This document shows positions 37,683 through 48,668 of a stretch of 64,000 nt of DNA, piece after piece. The DNA comes from Phlegmacium glaucopus (lineage: Eukaryota > Basidiomycota > Agaricomycetes > Agaricales > Cortinariaceae): assembly GCA_015039465.1 (NCBI GenBank), contig MU130708.1, positions 49,231 to 113,230 of the forward strand. The letters run 5' to 3'. The notes under the pieces were generated by a model, which was not told the DNA's origin, did no database searches, and saw only the letters and a program-made list of their open reading frames with translations. Made by a program: the position numbers and the translations under genes. Positions within the stretch are counted from its first letter, which is position 1. Each line of letters begins with the position of its first letter.

Positions 37683-39082
37683 CCTCCACGGGCGCGTTAC
37701 CAAGACCTAGAAAGACTTCGCAGAGTTATCAGGGTGAAAGCTAAAGTCTGATTACAGAATAAATATTACAAATTACAAATTATCATTGAATTATCATTTG
37801 CTCTTGTAATGACATCATGCGCCTAGTCAGTAGGGATTTATTTCATCAACTAACTTTGGCAGAGGACCCCCCGGCCTTTTGGAAATTTCTAACTTGTTAA
37901 ATATTTTCATAATTTAGCAAATTTACTTTACAATGTTATAGCCATTTTCCCAAAAGTGACCAGCACAGTTTGACATGAATGTAGGAGGATCAGCACCAAA
38001 CAGAGGTATACTTGATGCATGATATGTTGCAAATGAGGAATCAAGAGGTGTACCCTAAGGACATGCACAATGGGCCCAAATTGAATATATTGGGGGTGTG
38101 ATCAGGGTGTATTGCTTCTTATACTGTAGGTATTAGCAATTTCTATCCTCATCCTCATGCCGATTTGATGAATAACAGTATGCGTAAACACGTCGAACTC
38201 GTCCAGATGCGATATTATTAGCGACGGAAAAAGTCGAGCAAAGTAGGAAACTGTGCCGAGACAATGTAACGAACATAATGGAATCCCGAGGCCAAAAATA
38301 TGACGGGATCCAGCAACAAGCAACTATCAATGCGCATTTGAATCGAAAAGGAAGTGAGATGTAAACCCACGGAAGGCAAGCTACAGAAAACCGGGGTCCG
38401 CATAGGTTATAGCTATGCGCAAGCAAGGCAAAGCCGGCGACCAACTTGAGGAGCCACGACTTGATAATCCATAATGTCCGTCGCAGTATTTACTTGTTGG
38501 TAAAAAGCCAGTTTAAATTTTGGATCCCCTACGCAGTACCGAGCCCTTTTACCGACTGATCGGGTGATGATGCTATCGTTTGACATTCAAGGAGGCTTGG
38601 GTCCGACCATGTAGCAAAGCATTCAACAACACACGCTAACATTCTTGTTGAACCTCAAGAAGGTTTGTATGAAGACAAACGGACCAGTAAACAGCCAAGA
38701 AGCCTGCACCAGCCGCCCCCATAAGTCGCCATATATGTCGACATAGCATCTTTCCGAAGGGAGTTATCCATACTATCGGCTGTCGGTGGATGTCCAACAG
38801 TCAGACTCACCAGTAGCAAGGCCTTTTGGATGCAACTCAAGAAACCTAGCTAAAGACTAGCTGCATAGGAGTGAGTACGCGGCACAGCTTCTAGCCTGTA
38901 GCCTTCGGCTGTATAAACTCTGTTATTTAAGTCAGACTCGATCAGTTGCTGGTAAGTGTCCAACAACTTGCAGCAGCGATTGAGGAATTAAATCACGTGG
39001 GGATCTGTTATAAAAGGAGGTCCGAGATTGCTCTCTTGGCTTGAACCACACCTTACGAGTCCTCAGTCCAACTAGTCCATCC
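37683..39082. other. Divergent intergenic region of about 1.4 kb
   Basis: This separates the divergent RPC2 and UBE2G1-like genes. The RPC2-proximal side is AT-rich, with short direct repeats (ATTACAA, ATTATCATTTG) around 37767-37805. A minus-strand ORF at 38133-38444 is Cys/Phe-rich but matches nothing. A CACGTG palindrome (38994-38999) and a TATA box precede the plus-strand gene. No further gene is supported. Confidence 0.5.
38994..39016 (+). promoter_or_regulatory. E-box and TATA box of the UBE2G1-like gene
   Basis: CACGTG (38994-38999) is followed closely by TATAAAAG (39009-39016), which lies 67 nt before the ATG at 39083. CACGTG is the usual bHLH site in fungi. Its use here is inferred from position only. 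Confidence 0.5.
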
Positions 39083-39992
39083 ATGTCTCATACGGCTTCC
39101 AATACGCTCCTCTTGAGGAGGCAATTACAAGAACTCATGAAGCACCCTGTTGAAGGGTTCTCCGCAGGTAAGATGGAATCTTACCTTTTCATCCTGATTG
39201 AGGAGTGATATCGTCTTAGGACTCGTCAATGAGGATAATCTCTATGAATGGGAAATTTTGATCATCGGGTGAGTCCACGAGCCCATCGTTTGTTCTCCAC
39301 AGCTTTGATCGCGTTGTCGCATACAGACCACCTGATACCGTCTAGTACGTTTTCGGCGATTTCGTCTCCCAATCCATTAGTTTCATCCATTTTCTTTAAC
39401 CAGCGAAGGAGGGTTCTTCCAGGCTATTCTTACGTTCCCCCCCGAGTTTCCTCTTCTACCACCGAAGCTGCGATTCAAAACGCCAATGTGGCATCCAAAC
39501 AGTGAGCAATGTAGACTGTAATCATCAAGACGTACTTATCATGCTTATAATTATGTCAACAGTCTACGAAGATGGCACTGTGTGCATATCGATTCTGGTG
39601 GGCTTGCTCCTATTTTATGATCTCTAACGATTTATTTATCACGTCACGATGATGCAAGCATGCACCGGGAGACGACCAGTATGGATATGAGGATGCTGGT
39701 GAACGCTGGATGCCTGTCCATACCGTGGAATCCATTGTGAGTTTTTACGATCTGTCCCTTTCTGAATATTGGCTGATTAACTATTCACAGCTTCTCAGTG
39801 TAATCTCTCTTCTGTCGTCAGATACGCCAAACCTTGACAGTCCGGCAAACGTCGATGCTGCAAAGGAAGTCCGTACGGACCTAGCAGGTCAGTAATATTC
39901 AAAATTCTCTATTGTTGCCTTAATTACCACGGAATATAGCTTACAAGAAGAAAGTCCGGCGATTAGTGAGGCAGAGCGCGGAAAATTTCTAG
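39083..39992 (+). CDS. Ubiquitin-conjugating enzyme E2, UBE2G1 type
   Basis: Short exons encode an E2 of about 165 residues: [102 protein letters not shown] with the catalytic Cys, [25 protein letters not shown] and [16 protein letters not shown]. The [16 protein letters not shown] start and [10 protein letters not shown] end mark the UBE2G1 branch rather than the UBE2G2/UBC7 branch at 32.6-33.4 kb. The [15 protein letters not shown] acidic insertion is shared. The stop is TAG 39990-39992. The cellular role is less studied than that of UBC7; proteasomal substrate ubiquitination is expected. Confidence 0.92.
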
Positions 39993-40399
39993 GTCGAATA
40001 TATCTTGTATTTTTTTTTACTTTTGGTCATTATCATTGAAGCTTTAGTTACTTGAATTTCCGTCCTTAGGCCACTGTTGCGCGATACCCACATATTCCTT
40101 GTATTCTAATCCATGACTCGGACACTATACTTGTGTGACACTAATTAGAGCGCGGGAAAATTTTATGAAGGGCCGCCTGAGTCTGTGGCCTGCAACACCT
40201 TCCAATTTTCCAAATTGTACTTGTCGTTGCTAAACATATAAGCATTTTGGGAAAGTGTAATTTCTGTGGCATGAACCCTCAAGTTCAAGTTCAAGACCTA
40301 CGACATTTACATCGTTCTACGTGAAAACTGTAGCCTCAAGATCCAAATATTCAAAGAGTCAAGCTTTTACCACCCAATCACTTATATCCCAATTTCAGA
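39993..40399. other. Spacer between the UBE2G1-like gene and the SNF2 gene
   Basis: Tandem plus-strand spacer. I see no RNA gene or conserved frame. It should contain the 3' end of the E2 gene and the promoter of the helicase gene. Confidence 0.5.
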
Positions 40400-43300
40400 A
40401 TGTCTCAATCGAAGAACGCATACATAAAACGTTGTTAATCTTACCTTGAACCCCTTCTTCAAACTAACTTTTGGTGTCGTCAGGCAACTCGACCTCAATA
40501 CCAGCACCCCTAGGTTTGTGTATCTCTCCCTGAACTTGTCAAATTGATACAACATACATCAAAGAGGTGGACTCGGATTCAGATTTTGCACCGGGTGTCT
40601 TTGTTCCCGAACCTACTAAGAAGAAGAAAAAAGCAAGGACTTCTCCGGCAGGACCTGCAAAGAAGAAACGACGTTTGGATGTCCTAGAGAAATCCCCGAA
40701 GCCTGAAAAACGCGACAGAAGTGCGTCTTCTAGCATCATATTTGCTCAAGCTCTCTCAGATGACAATTTTGCTCCTTGCTAGACTCTCGCTCTGAGGGCT
40801 CCACGCAACATAACCCCCTCCGGGAATATTTCGGTATGTATACTACCATCCTAACAAATTTGCAATCGGCGTGATTTTCTTCAAGAGGACCTTGATCTCC
40901 ATTCGGCGTCTGAGGATGAAGAAGCGCTTGATTCTACCGAAGAGCACGAACCCAAGGCAATGGGGTCGGGTTCTGAAGATGACGACGTGCCTGTCGGATT
41001 GAAGACATGGACTGGCTTCGTTCGCCAAACATCAGCTAAGGCTTCGAATTCACCGGGTTCCTCCAGAGTAAAGTCAATGGATATCCCCGATGACTCTGCC
41101 ACAGGTGCTGGTCCAACCCATGCGTATAAGCCTGACAGCTGAACATGGTCTTACTATAGAGTCTGATTCGGGACCGGAATTAGTAGGACCAATCCACATA
41201 TCCACACAAGCCAAGGCCGCCAACATTGGTCCGTATCGTGTAGGGTTAGTCTTGCGACATCAGCTCTGACTCGTCCTCGACAGATCCCGACTCAGAGACA
41301 GAATCTGATTCGGATGTTGATGCGCCTCCAGCACGGAACATCAATCTTGTTAGAGCTCGTGAGCGGTCCCATCTCATTTTTAAGCAACACAGGTCATCTA
41401 AGTCGAGTCTCACTAGCCCTTAATACGACGCAGCCTGATGCCTCAAATTCCGAAACGGAGTCTGATTCGGAAGCAGAGCTAGATATTGACCCTGTGGGTC
41501 ATCCATTACCATGCCGTTAAAGATTCAAAACTAACCTTGGGTTTCAGCGATTGAAACCGAGACCTGGGTTCCCTCTTCGCCCCGGGCAAGTACCCGCCAG
41601 GGCTTTGGTCCTCGATGCAGAGAAAGGAATAAAGATTCCAGCGCCCATAAATACATATCTCCGTGATTATCAACGAGATGGTGTGAAATTCCTCTGGCGA
41701 CAATATTCAGAAGGACGCGGAGGGCTTCTTGGAGATGACATGGGATTAGTAAGTTGCCGACACTACTTTCTACGTTGCAATCCATGACCTCTTACGCTTC
41801 CACAGGGTCAATTTATCATTGAAAGTCATTTCCTGCGAACTTACTGTCTTTTAATCGAACACAGGCAAAACTATCCAGATTATATCGTTCCTTTCGGCTA
41901 TTATGAAGAAACAAGGCATTGTGACTGACAGAAACCGTCGGCGTAAACATGTTTCTAAATTGCAAGATCGCAAAGCATGGCGCGAGCGAAAGGAATTACC
42001 ACTTGCTAACGCGACTTGGCCAACGTGTCTCATCATCGCCCCAAGTACTGTTGTCCATAATTGGGAACGAGAGTTTAAAACCGTGCGTCTTGACACAGTC
42101 TCCAGTTCGTTGCTTTTCTGATTGAAGGTATAGTGGGGTTATTTCGAAGTCGGTATGTACAATGGAACGCCGACGGAACGCGAGGCCGTTCTGCATGACT
42201 TTAAAATGGGACGGTTCGATGTCGGTTAGTAGTTCTGACCACCACGATACGGCTTTCATTGACTTTCTCGTACTCCTCAGTCCTGACGTCCTTTGATCTT
42301 GCGCGTCGCGAAATTGATGCCCTTGATACTCTTCCGTGGAGCTGTATAATTGTCGACGAAGTTCACAGGGTCAAGAATGAAACGGCCAAAATCACTTTGG
42401 CATATCATCAGTTCAATTGCCTGCGTCGCTTTGGACTTACTGGCACGACAATCCAAAATTCTTATAAGGAGATGTGGACGATTCTTGATTGGACAAATCC
42501 CGATAGATTGGGAACTTCAAGACAATGGCACGGATTTATTGTGAAACCGCTGACGACTGGACAATCGGCTGGAGCTACAGAGGAAGAAAGGGCAAAAGCA
42601 CTGGTATGATATGGCTAATCATGGATTCTTGAATTCTTATTCATGATGGTTCCCGTAGGTTGTAGCTGTGGTTCTCAGAGACAAGCTTCTGCCCAATTTT
42701 TTCTTGCGGAGGTACGGGATACCGTTGATTATGATATAGTTCTTCGCATCTTATGCACGTTTTTAGAACCAAGGACATTATCAAGGACCAGGCATGTATT
42801 TATTGATCGTCCATCTTTATCGACTAACTAAACCCATGAATCCAGTTGCCTCAAAAGACAGATCAAGTCGTCTTCTGTCCACTAACAGAGCGCCAAGTAG
42901 CAGCATACAAGCATCTTCTCAGCACGCCCTCACTGCAGAATCTCATACACCGAGATGATCCTTGTTCATGCGGTTCCCCAAAATTGTAACTTGCCTCCTT
43001 GCCATAGTTGAAAAGGCGCTATGTACTGACGACTATGCGTTGATCAGGAGTAAGAACTGTTGCCATCCGTTTGTGGTTGGCGATGTTTTTCGGTTTATGT
43101 CGATCCTCATCAAACTGTCGAATCATCTTGGGTTGATACTGCCAGGTGCGCAGATGCAATGCGATGTCTTTACAGATGATCCCTAACCTTGTGGTGATAT
43201 AGGTCCCAACGATACACCTGACCAAGTAATTCTGTGAACTTCTCGTCGAACAATTCACTCTAATGCATTCGTTATCACAGACAGCCAGAAATAGAAAGCT

Positions 43301-45374
43301 TGCCGAAATGGCTTTCCCTGAAGGCAACATACCTAAGTACGGAACTGCGATGATGCAACCTAAATACTGTGGTAAATGGGCGGTAAGCAATTTGAAATAT
43401 ATAGTTTTCTTCTTTGGCTGAAAGGCCGGTTCAAGGCTTTGGAAGTCCTTCTCAAGGAGTGGAGGAAAGATCACACAAACAAAGTTCTGATCTTCACGAA
43501 ATCAGTCAAACTTCTGGATATGCTAGAGTTTCATCTGAGCAGCAAAAGTAAGATGGTATACCTTTCGGAAGTTTTGATAAGCATTTTTCAACTATTCGTT
43601 TATATAGGTTACGGCTTTTTGAAGCTTGAGGGAGGTACCAAGCAAACAGATCGTATGTTCCCTTTTTCAGTAATTTTATGGAATGAGGACCCTGAAGACC
43701 CTGGATTGTGTAGGGATGCCCATGATTGATAAATTCAATAATTCACCTGATGTATTCATATTTTTGATTTCGACACTGGCTGGTGGGACGGGACTTAATC
43801 TTACGGGTGCCAACAAAGTGGTTATTTTTGGTGAGCTTCGATTTTTTTACGCGATGCATTTTAAGGTGTGATTGATTGTCGCTTGTAGATCCAAATTGGA
43901 GTAAGTGATGTGGCGTCTCTTGCTACACCCCATTCATGAAAGATTTCCATGATAGATCCTGCACATGACTTACAAGCTATGGACAGGTTAGTCAATCTTA
44001 TCCAACTTTCTCCCTCTGACCTTGACCAATTAATCATCGTAGAGCTTTTCGTTTCGGCCAAACTCGAGATGTCTCCGTTTATCGATTACTCGGAGCTGGT
44101 TCTGTAGAAGAGTTGATTTATGCTCGACAGATTTACAAGCAGCAACAAATGGCGATCGGATATGAAGCCAGTGTTCAGACCAGGTATGTTGGTTCTCCCG
44201 GTTTGAAAAGATCATGTTTGAAACGCATGTTTTTCTGGATAGATATTTCGAAGGCATTCAAGGGGATAATGCGAAAAAAGGAGAATTATTTGGGATTAAT
44301 AACATTTTCAAATTGCATGAAGATAAATTGGCAACTAAGATGGCGGTAAGACTACTTTCCCTGGTTTAATGGGAGTATGTGCGCGTATCTCATCTCTCTT
44401 CCTCCTTTTTTTCTTAGATTGAGAAGGCGAATTTGGCAGAATTGGATTGGGCGTTGGCTAATATGGATGGACAGAGAGCTAGGAAGGGAGTGAAACCCTC
44501 AAATGAACTCGTAGAAGCGGATGCGAAAGTTGTAAACTCGAAAGAAGAGGTTTGTTTATTTTTTTCGTCCTCTTGATCATGCTTTTGAGTGTTGAAACTA
44601 ATTCATACCTCGCTCTTGTCTTCAGCTAAATTTGAAAGGATTAGGAGCATTATTATTCGACGATGGTGAGTCATAGATCTAGGCGCTTCTTCCTTCAAAT
44701 TTGGAATCTGATTTTTATGTTCCTTTTCTCTTTTTTGAACTCGCATATATCTAGCTCCTCCATCCGCCCTGCCTCGGAGAGAACAAGATATGATTCAAAA
44801 AACGTTGAATGCTATTGGAGTGACGTATAGTCATATGAACGATGATATACTAGTGCCAAGTAGGATTGAAGAAGAGAGGACGAAACAAAGTCTTATCGTG
44901 CGTGGCGTGTTCTTCCCATGTTGATAGAAGAAGCTCATATTTTCTTTGTTGGAAAAAGAAAACTCGAAGGAGGAAGAGTCAAGCGAAGGAGAAAGGAAAT
45001 GGAGCATTGCCTACAGTAGAGTGGCCACCGAAGAGGAACCATCATAAACAGCCACCTAAACCTGCTGATCAGTGCGTTTCCAATCTTTTTTGTTTTTTGA
45101 GCGGGAGGACTCTCGAATTGACTGGGAAACAAATTCAGGCTTGCTTCTCGTCATCAAGCATTGGTACAACTTGGGATGATCAATAGTCCTAGCGATGTTC
45201 CTGCTTTTGCGCGTGATTTGTGAGTTGTTGTTTTCCTTCTTCCAGTATAAAAAAACCTTCACATTTATTAGTGCGCGTCAATCCGAAGAGGCTCAACGAA
45301 AGATTCTGGCGGAGCTGGATAGATGGGCGGAGATGCAGGTTGATTCGGATGATTCTGATTCTGATTCTGATTGA
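40400..45374 (+). CDS. ERCC6L2: SNF2-family DNA helicase, ERCC6L2-like
   Basis: A model starting at ATG 40400 joins short 5' exons ([10 protein letters not shown], then a 29-nt exon, then [20 protein letters not shown]) in frame with introns of about 51-60 nt. Acidic, Ser-rich N-terminal exons follow. The helicase part has [31 protein letters not shown] (motif I, formed across a probable 1-nt exon at 41806), [27 protein letters not shown] (motif II, DEVH), [11 protein letters not shown], then IKDQLPQKTD, a CSCGS..NCCHPF cysteine cluster, [35 protein letters not shown] on a 12-nt exon (43889-43900), and [15 protein letters not shown]. The cysteine cluster and IYKQQ block match ERCC6L2 (double-strand-break repair) rather than CSB/Rad26. 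The C-terminus ends in an acidic DSDSDSD run, stop 45372-45374. Confidence 0.85.
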
Positions 45375-45770
45375 TATACCTGTTTGTTTTCTTGGTTCTT
45401 TGGTCGTTATCGAACTTGTTGTGTTGTACAGTACTAATATTGTTATTATATTGTTTTATTCTTGGACTGCGGGCATGCCTCAAACTTGCATCCCACAAGG
45501 CAGGCCACGTGAATCTGGTTTATTATAGTACGAGGTGGCAGAAAATACAGATAGCGTTGGAATTACGGAGAAAGAACAGACACAGAACTAGAAGCAAATA
45601 AATTTTAAAAAAGAGACGCAGGTGTTATTGGAAGTTTTTAAGAGGGGGTGGGGAGGGACAAAAGGGTGTAGGGTTATATAATAGCTATTATACAGTCTTA
45701 CACACAAAACGGAGAAAGATAGAAAGGGAAGGGAAGGTAAAAGAGGGGGGGGGGGGACACTACAGTTATA
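45375..45770. other. Convergent spacer with homopurine and poly-G tracts
   Basis: This holds the 3' ends of the SNF2 and NHP6 genes. A purine-rich stretch from about 45690 includes a run of 12-13 G at about 45745-45756, close to the NHP6 stop. No coding content was seen. Confidence 0.55.
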
Positions 45771-46431
45771 TTACTCGTCATCCTCGTCTTCATCTCCTCC
45801 ACTTCCGCTTTTCTTGTTCTGAGTGGGGGAAAATTGAATGTTAGTTAGAGAATGAAAGACAGGGAAACAGACGAACGTCATAAGCGGTTTTCTCTTCCTC
45901 CGCTCTCTCTTTATCACGAGCAGCCTGCTCGATATAGGGCTAAAATAGAATGGTCAGTTAAAGGTAATTCGGGTTATGTGTATAAAAAATACCTTTTTCT
46001 CTTCATCATCAAGCTCCTTCCATTTAGCACCTAACAGCTTTCCAACTTCACCTGTTCAAGGAAATGTTTTTGAGTTTAGCAAAAGCGCATTGGGAAAAAA
46101 GAAAGACTGACCAAAACCAGCATCTGGATTTTCAGTTTTGATCCTCTCACGCCAATCCTGACTGAAGAACATGTACGCGGAGAGTGCGCGTTTGGGCGCA
46201 TTTGGATCCTTCTTAGTTTTGCGCGCCGGTTTTTCAGCCTTTTCTGCGGCCTTTCTCTGGAGAGAAATGTTAGAATCACATCTGAATATGCAAAGAGAAG
46301 ATGGCGATGAAGGGTAAGGGTGGGGGGTTTTCAACCCGCCTTTTGATAGAATAATTTGGTTTGGAGGATTGGATGACGTGTCAAACGATGAAGAGAATAT
46401 ATACCTTTGGTTTAGTTGCTTCCTTGGGCAT
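45771..46431 (-). CDS. NHP6: HMG-box chromatin protein NHP6
   Basis: A five-exon gene for a single-HMG-box protein of about 115 residues. It starts MPKEATKPK at 46431; the second exon gives [40 protein letters not shown] and TENPDAGFG; then come [39 protein letters not shown] and an acidic end, GGDEDEDDE. The box has the expected Pro, Phe/Trp and Tyr core. The last intron opens with GTTCGT. NHP6 binds and bends DNA without sequence specificity and assists FACT. The C-terminal acidic tail is absent from yeast Nhp6 but usual in filamentous fungi. Confidence 0.94.
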
Positions 46432-46625
46432 CTAGATGGGTTGTATCACGTCAATTGGAGGATTGAAGGATAAAAGTGAAGAAGAGAGGGAGAGGGAGAG
46501 AGAAAAGGGAGTGTATGTTAGTAAGCTGCATCGATGAGTGAAGATGAACGATGATAAAGACGATATTTTTCGAGGACAGGCTGAATGGGAGGTGAAAGTG
46601 AGAGAGGGCGCGCGACGCGTTTATA
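46432..46625 (-). promoter_or_regulatory. CT-rich leader and TATA box of NHP6
   Basis: On the minus strand, TATAAA (46625-46620) lies about 190 nt before the ATG. The interval nearer the gene contains long pyrimidine runs (plus-strand GAGAGGGAGAGGGAGAGA around 46485-46502). CT-rich tracts are a common sign of strongly expressed fungal genes. Confidence 0.5.
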
Positions 46626-47439
46626 GGGGTCGGGCCAAACAAACAAAGCGGCGCACAGAAAAGAAAACGTTGAACGCGCACTCTGGTTGAACGATAACGA
46701 CGACGACGACGGCGAAAGAAAATGGAGAGAGATATGTAGAGTATTTGAGAAAAGACTCACGATTGAGAAAAATGAAAATGAACGAGTCTGAGAGTTGGAG
46801 GGAGTCTGACTGTGGCTGGGGCTTGGGCTGGCTGGCTTGGCTGGGCTGGGGTAATAGCAGAGCCTGCAGCACAGGCGCACTGCCAGTTTATCAGGTGGGA
46901 ACTTTCTCGGCTATTCCCGCGTGCACGGACTCACTGCATGCAAATACATAGGTCTATTCAATAACAGTCCCTATCACATACAATCGCTGCCATCTCTACA
47001 CCCGTGGCTAAGCGACCAGACGATGTCGCTCCTTGATCATATCTTTCAATCCGGCACCCATCGATGTGGAAAAGGAGTCGATCTGAAAGACCTTCACAGT
47101 TGATGAAATCAAGCTGGTAAAAGCCTCGTCGTCTCGGCTTATATCAGATGTCCTCTCCAGTCGAAGATGGTGCACAAGCGAAAAAGACGAGTTATCTCAG
47201 TCAAAACGAGATGGCAGTAAAACAGAACAGATCCGAGTGTGTAACCATTTCGACGATTGTGAAGTTGTTTAATGAAAATTGAGATATCCTATCATCAATC
47301 AATAAGGTATCTTTCCCAATTCATGTTTTCGAGGGTCAGATCGCGGGATAGAGCCAATATTGCACAGTGAGAAGGGGCACGTGAATTCTTGCTCTAGTGG
47401 TATTTTAAGGACCAACATTGGATAGTTGCCATCGAATAT
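46626..47439. other. Spacer of about 0.8 kb
   Basis: The region upstream of NHP6 and downstream of the doubtful minus-strand ORF. A GCTGGGGCTTGGGCTGGCT-type GC-rich run lies at 46815-46850. No convincing exon was found, though a minus-strand ATG at about 47060 opens a short frame of no known family. Confidence 0.4.
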
Positions 47440-47991
47440 CTAGCACTTGAGTTTAAGAAAACTAAGATGATTTGCATGGCCACGGAAACCATGAGGCACT
47501 GTGTTTGTGTCGAATTCAAAAACTCGGCATCTTGGGAGTAAAGGAACGAGGATGTTCATAACGGCTCGTGCTCGACCCTCCTGCCGCATGTCGGCCAATA
47601 TATGCTGGTAGGTGGGCTGTTCATTTTTATTTTCTTCAGCACGCTCGAAGCTCCGCCGAGTAACAAAAACTTTTAATGGGAGATCCCGGGTTCGTGTAAT
47701 CTGCACTTGGAGTTCTGATAGGGGTGTTGGGTTGTCCTCGCCAATGAAAACAACCAGAACTCTGGCAGTCACCGCACGATCTTTCGCCACTGATACACAT
47801 AGACAAGATTTCAACAACCTCGCTCTGCCAAGTGACTTGAGGTCTTCCGGTTTCGTGCTTTCGGGATTTCGATAATACATGCTACCAGGGGACGCATTCC
47901 GCTGCCAAGCATCTTCCACAATAACCATGGAAAAAACGTGAAGGAACCCGAAGATTAATGTCAAGAATATTGATATCCGTCTGCGGAGCAA
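47440..47991 (-). CDS. Hypothetical protein, doubtful
   Basis: A single uninterrupted frame of 183 codons starting MLRRRISIFLTLIFGFLHVF. The hydrophobic N-terminus could be a signal anchor. The middle (LPLKVFVTRRSFERAE) and end (RCRVFEFDTNTVPHGFRGHA) faintly recall the region after the F-box in mushroom F-box/LRR proteins, but the F-box and most of the repeats are missing. It may be a truncated relic or not a gene. Nothing else in its neighbourhood suggests a role. Confidence 0.3.
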   Translation of the reverse strand: MLRRRISIFLTLIFGFLHVFSMVIVEDAWQRNASPGSMYYRNPESTKPEDLKSLGRARLLKSCLCVSVAKDRAVTARVLVVFIGEDNPTPLSELQVQITRTRDLPLKVFVTRRSFERAEENKNEQPTYQHILADMRQEGRARAVMNILVPLLPRCRVFEFDTNTVPHGFRGHANHLSFLKLKC

Positions 47992-48668
47992 GGACCAGTG
48001 GGTGGTGACCGGTGACTGTCGAGGTCAATGTTGTTTATTCAGGGCTTGAACCGATCGAATATTTTGGTTTCTTGGACTTGGAGTTTCTTAAAAAGGTGCT
48101 TCATATCGTTGGACAGTGGGTTGCGCAACAATCAATGTGGGTGATGAGAGGCAAAAAGAAACGCCCTCAATTACATAAGCGTGGTCCTCTTTCCCTTTGC
48201 TCCAAACTTCGTCTGCCCTCTTTGTCACCAACTTACCGATCGTACAGCCTCTCTCAACCGTATTTGGTCAGTGAAGGCTATTACACACGCTTCCTTTACT
48301 CCTTGTACAAATATGCATACGAAGTATTCTTGGCTTCAGAACATGCGAACTGTGGACATGCACAGATTACTTAGTTCAAGATCAGATCATGAACTGGTAA
48401 AATAGTAATATACATGCAAGTAGCTTCGGCATCTGCTATGCACAAGACATATGTGGTTGGAAAGTGGTCAACAGACTCAAGAAGGGTCACGTTTTAGGGG
48501 GGCGTGCTCCCGTGGAGAAAGGAATGAGGTGCTCGACATACGCGGAGTCCGGACACGCCGAAGCCACGCCGTTTTAAGTGATAAGGCAGCTACATGATCT
48601 GCAGACATTAGAATGACTTTGAAGCACCTTTCGTATCCCGAGTCCAACGCAACGTTTGCAGATAATCG
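47992..48668. other. Spacer before GRC3 3' end
   Basis: No recognised content. A plus-strand ORF at 48012-48374 has no family similarity and probably arises by chance. Confidence 0.5.

Noticed and set aside
38133..38444. Cys/Phe-rich minus-strand ORF upstream of RPC2
   Set aside because: No start context, no motif; composition expected from AT-rich spacer.
46800..46860. GC-rich GCTGG repeats as a regulatory RNA or G-quadruplex
   Set aside because: G runs are too short and irregular to support a claim.
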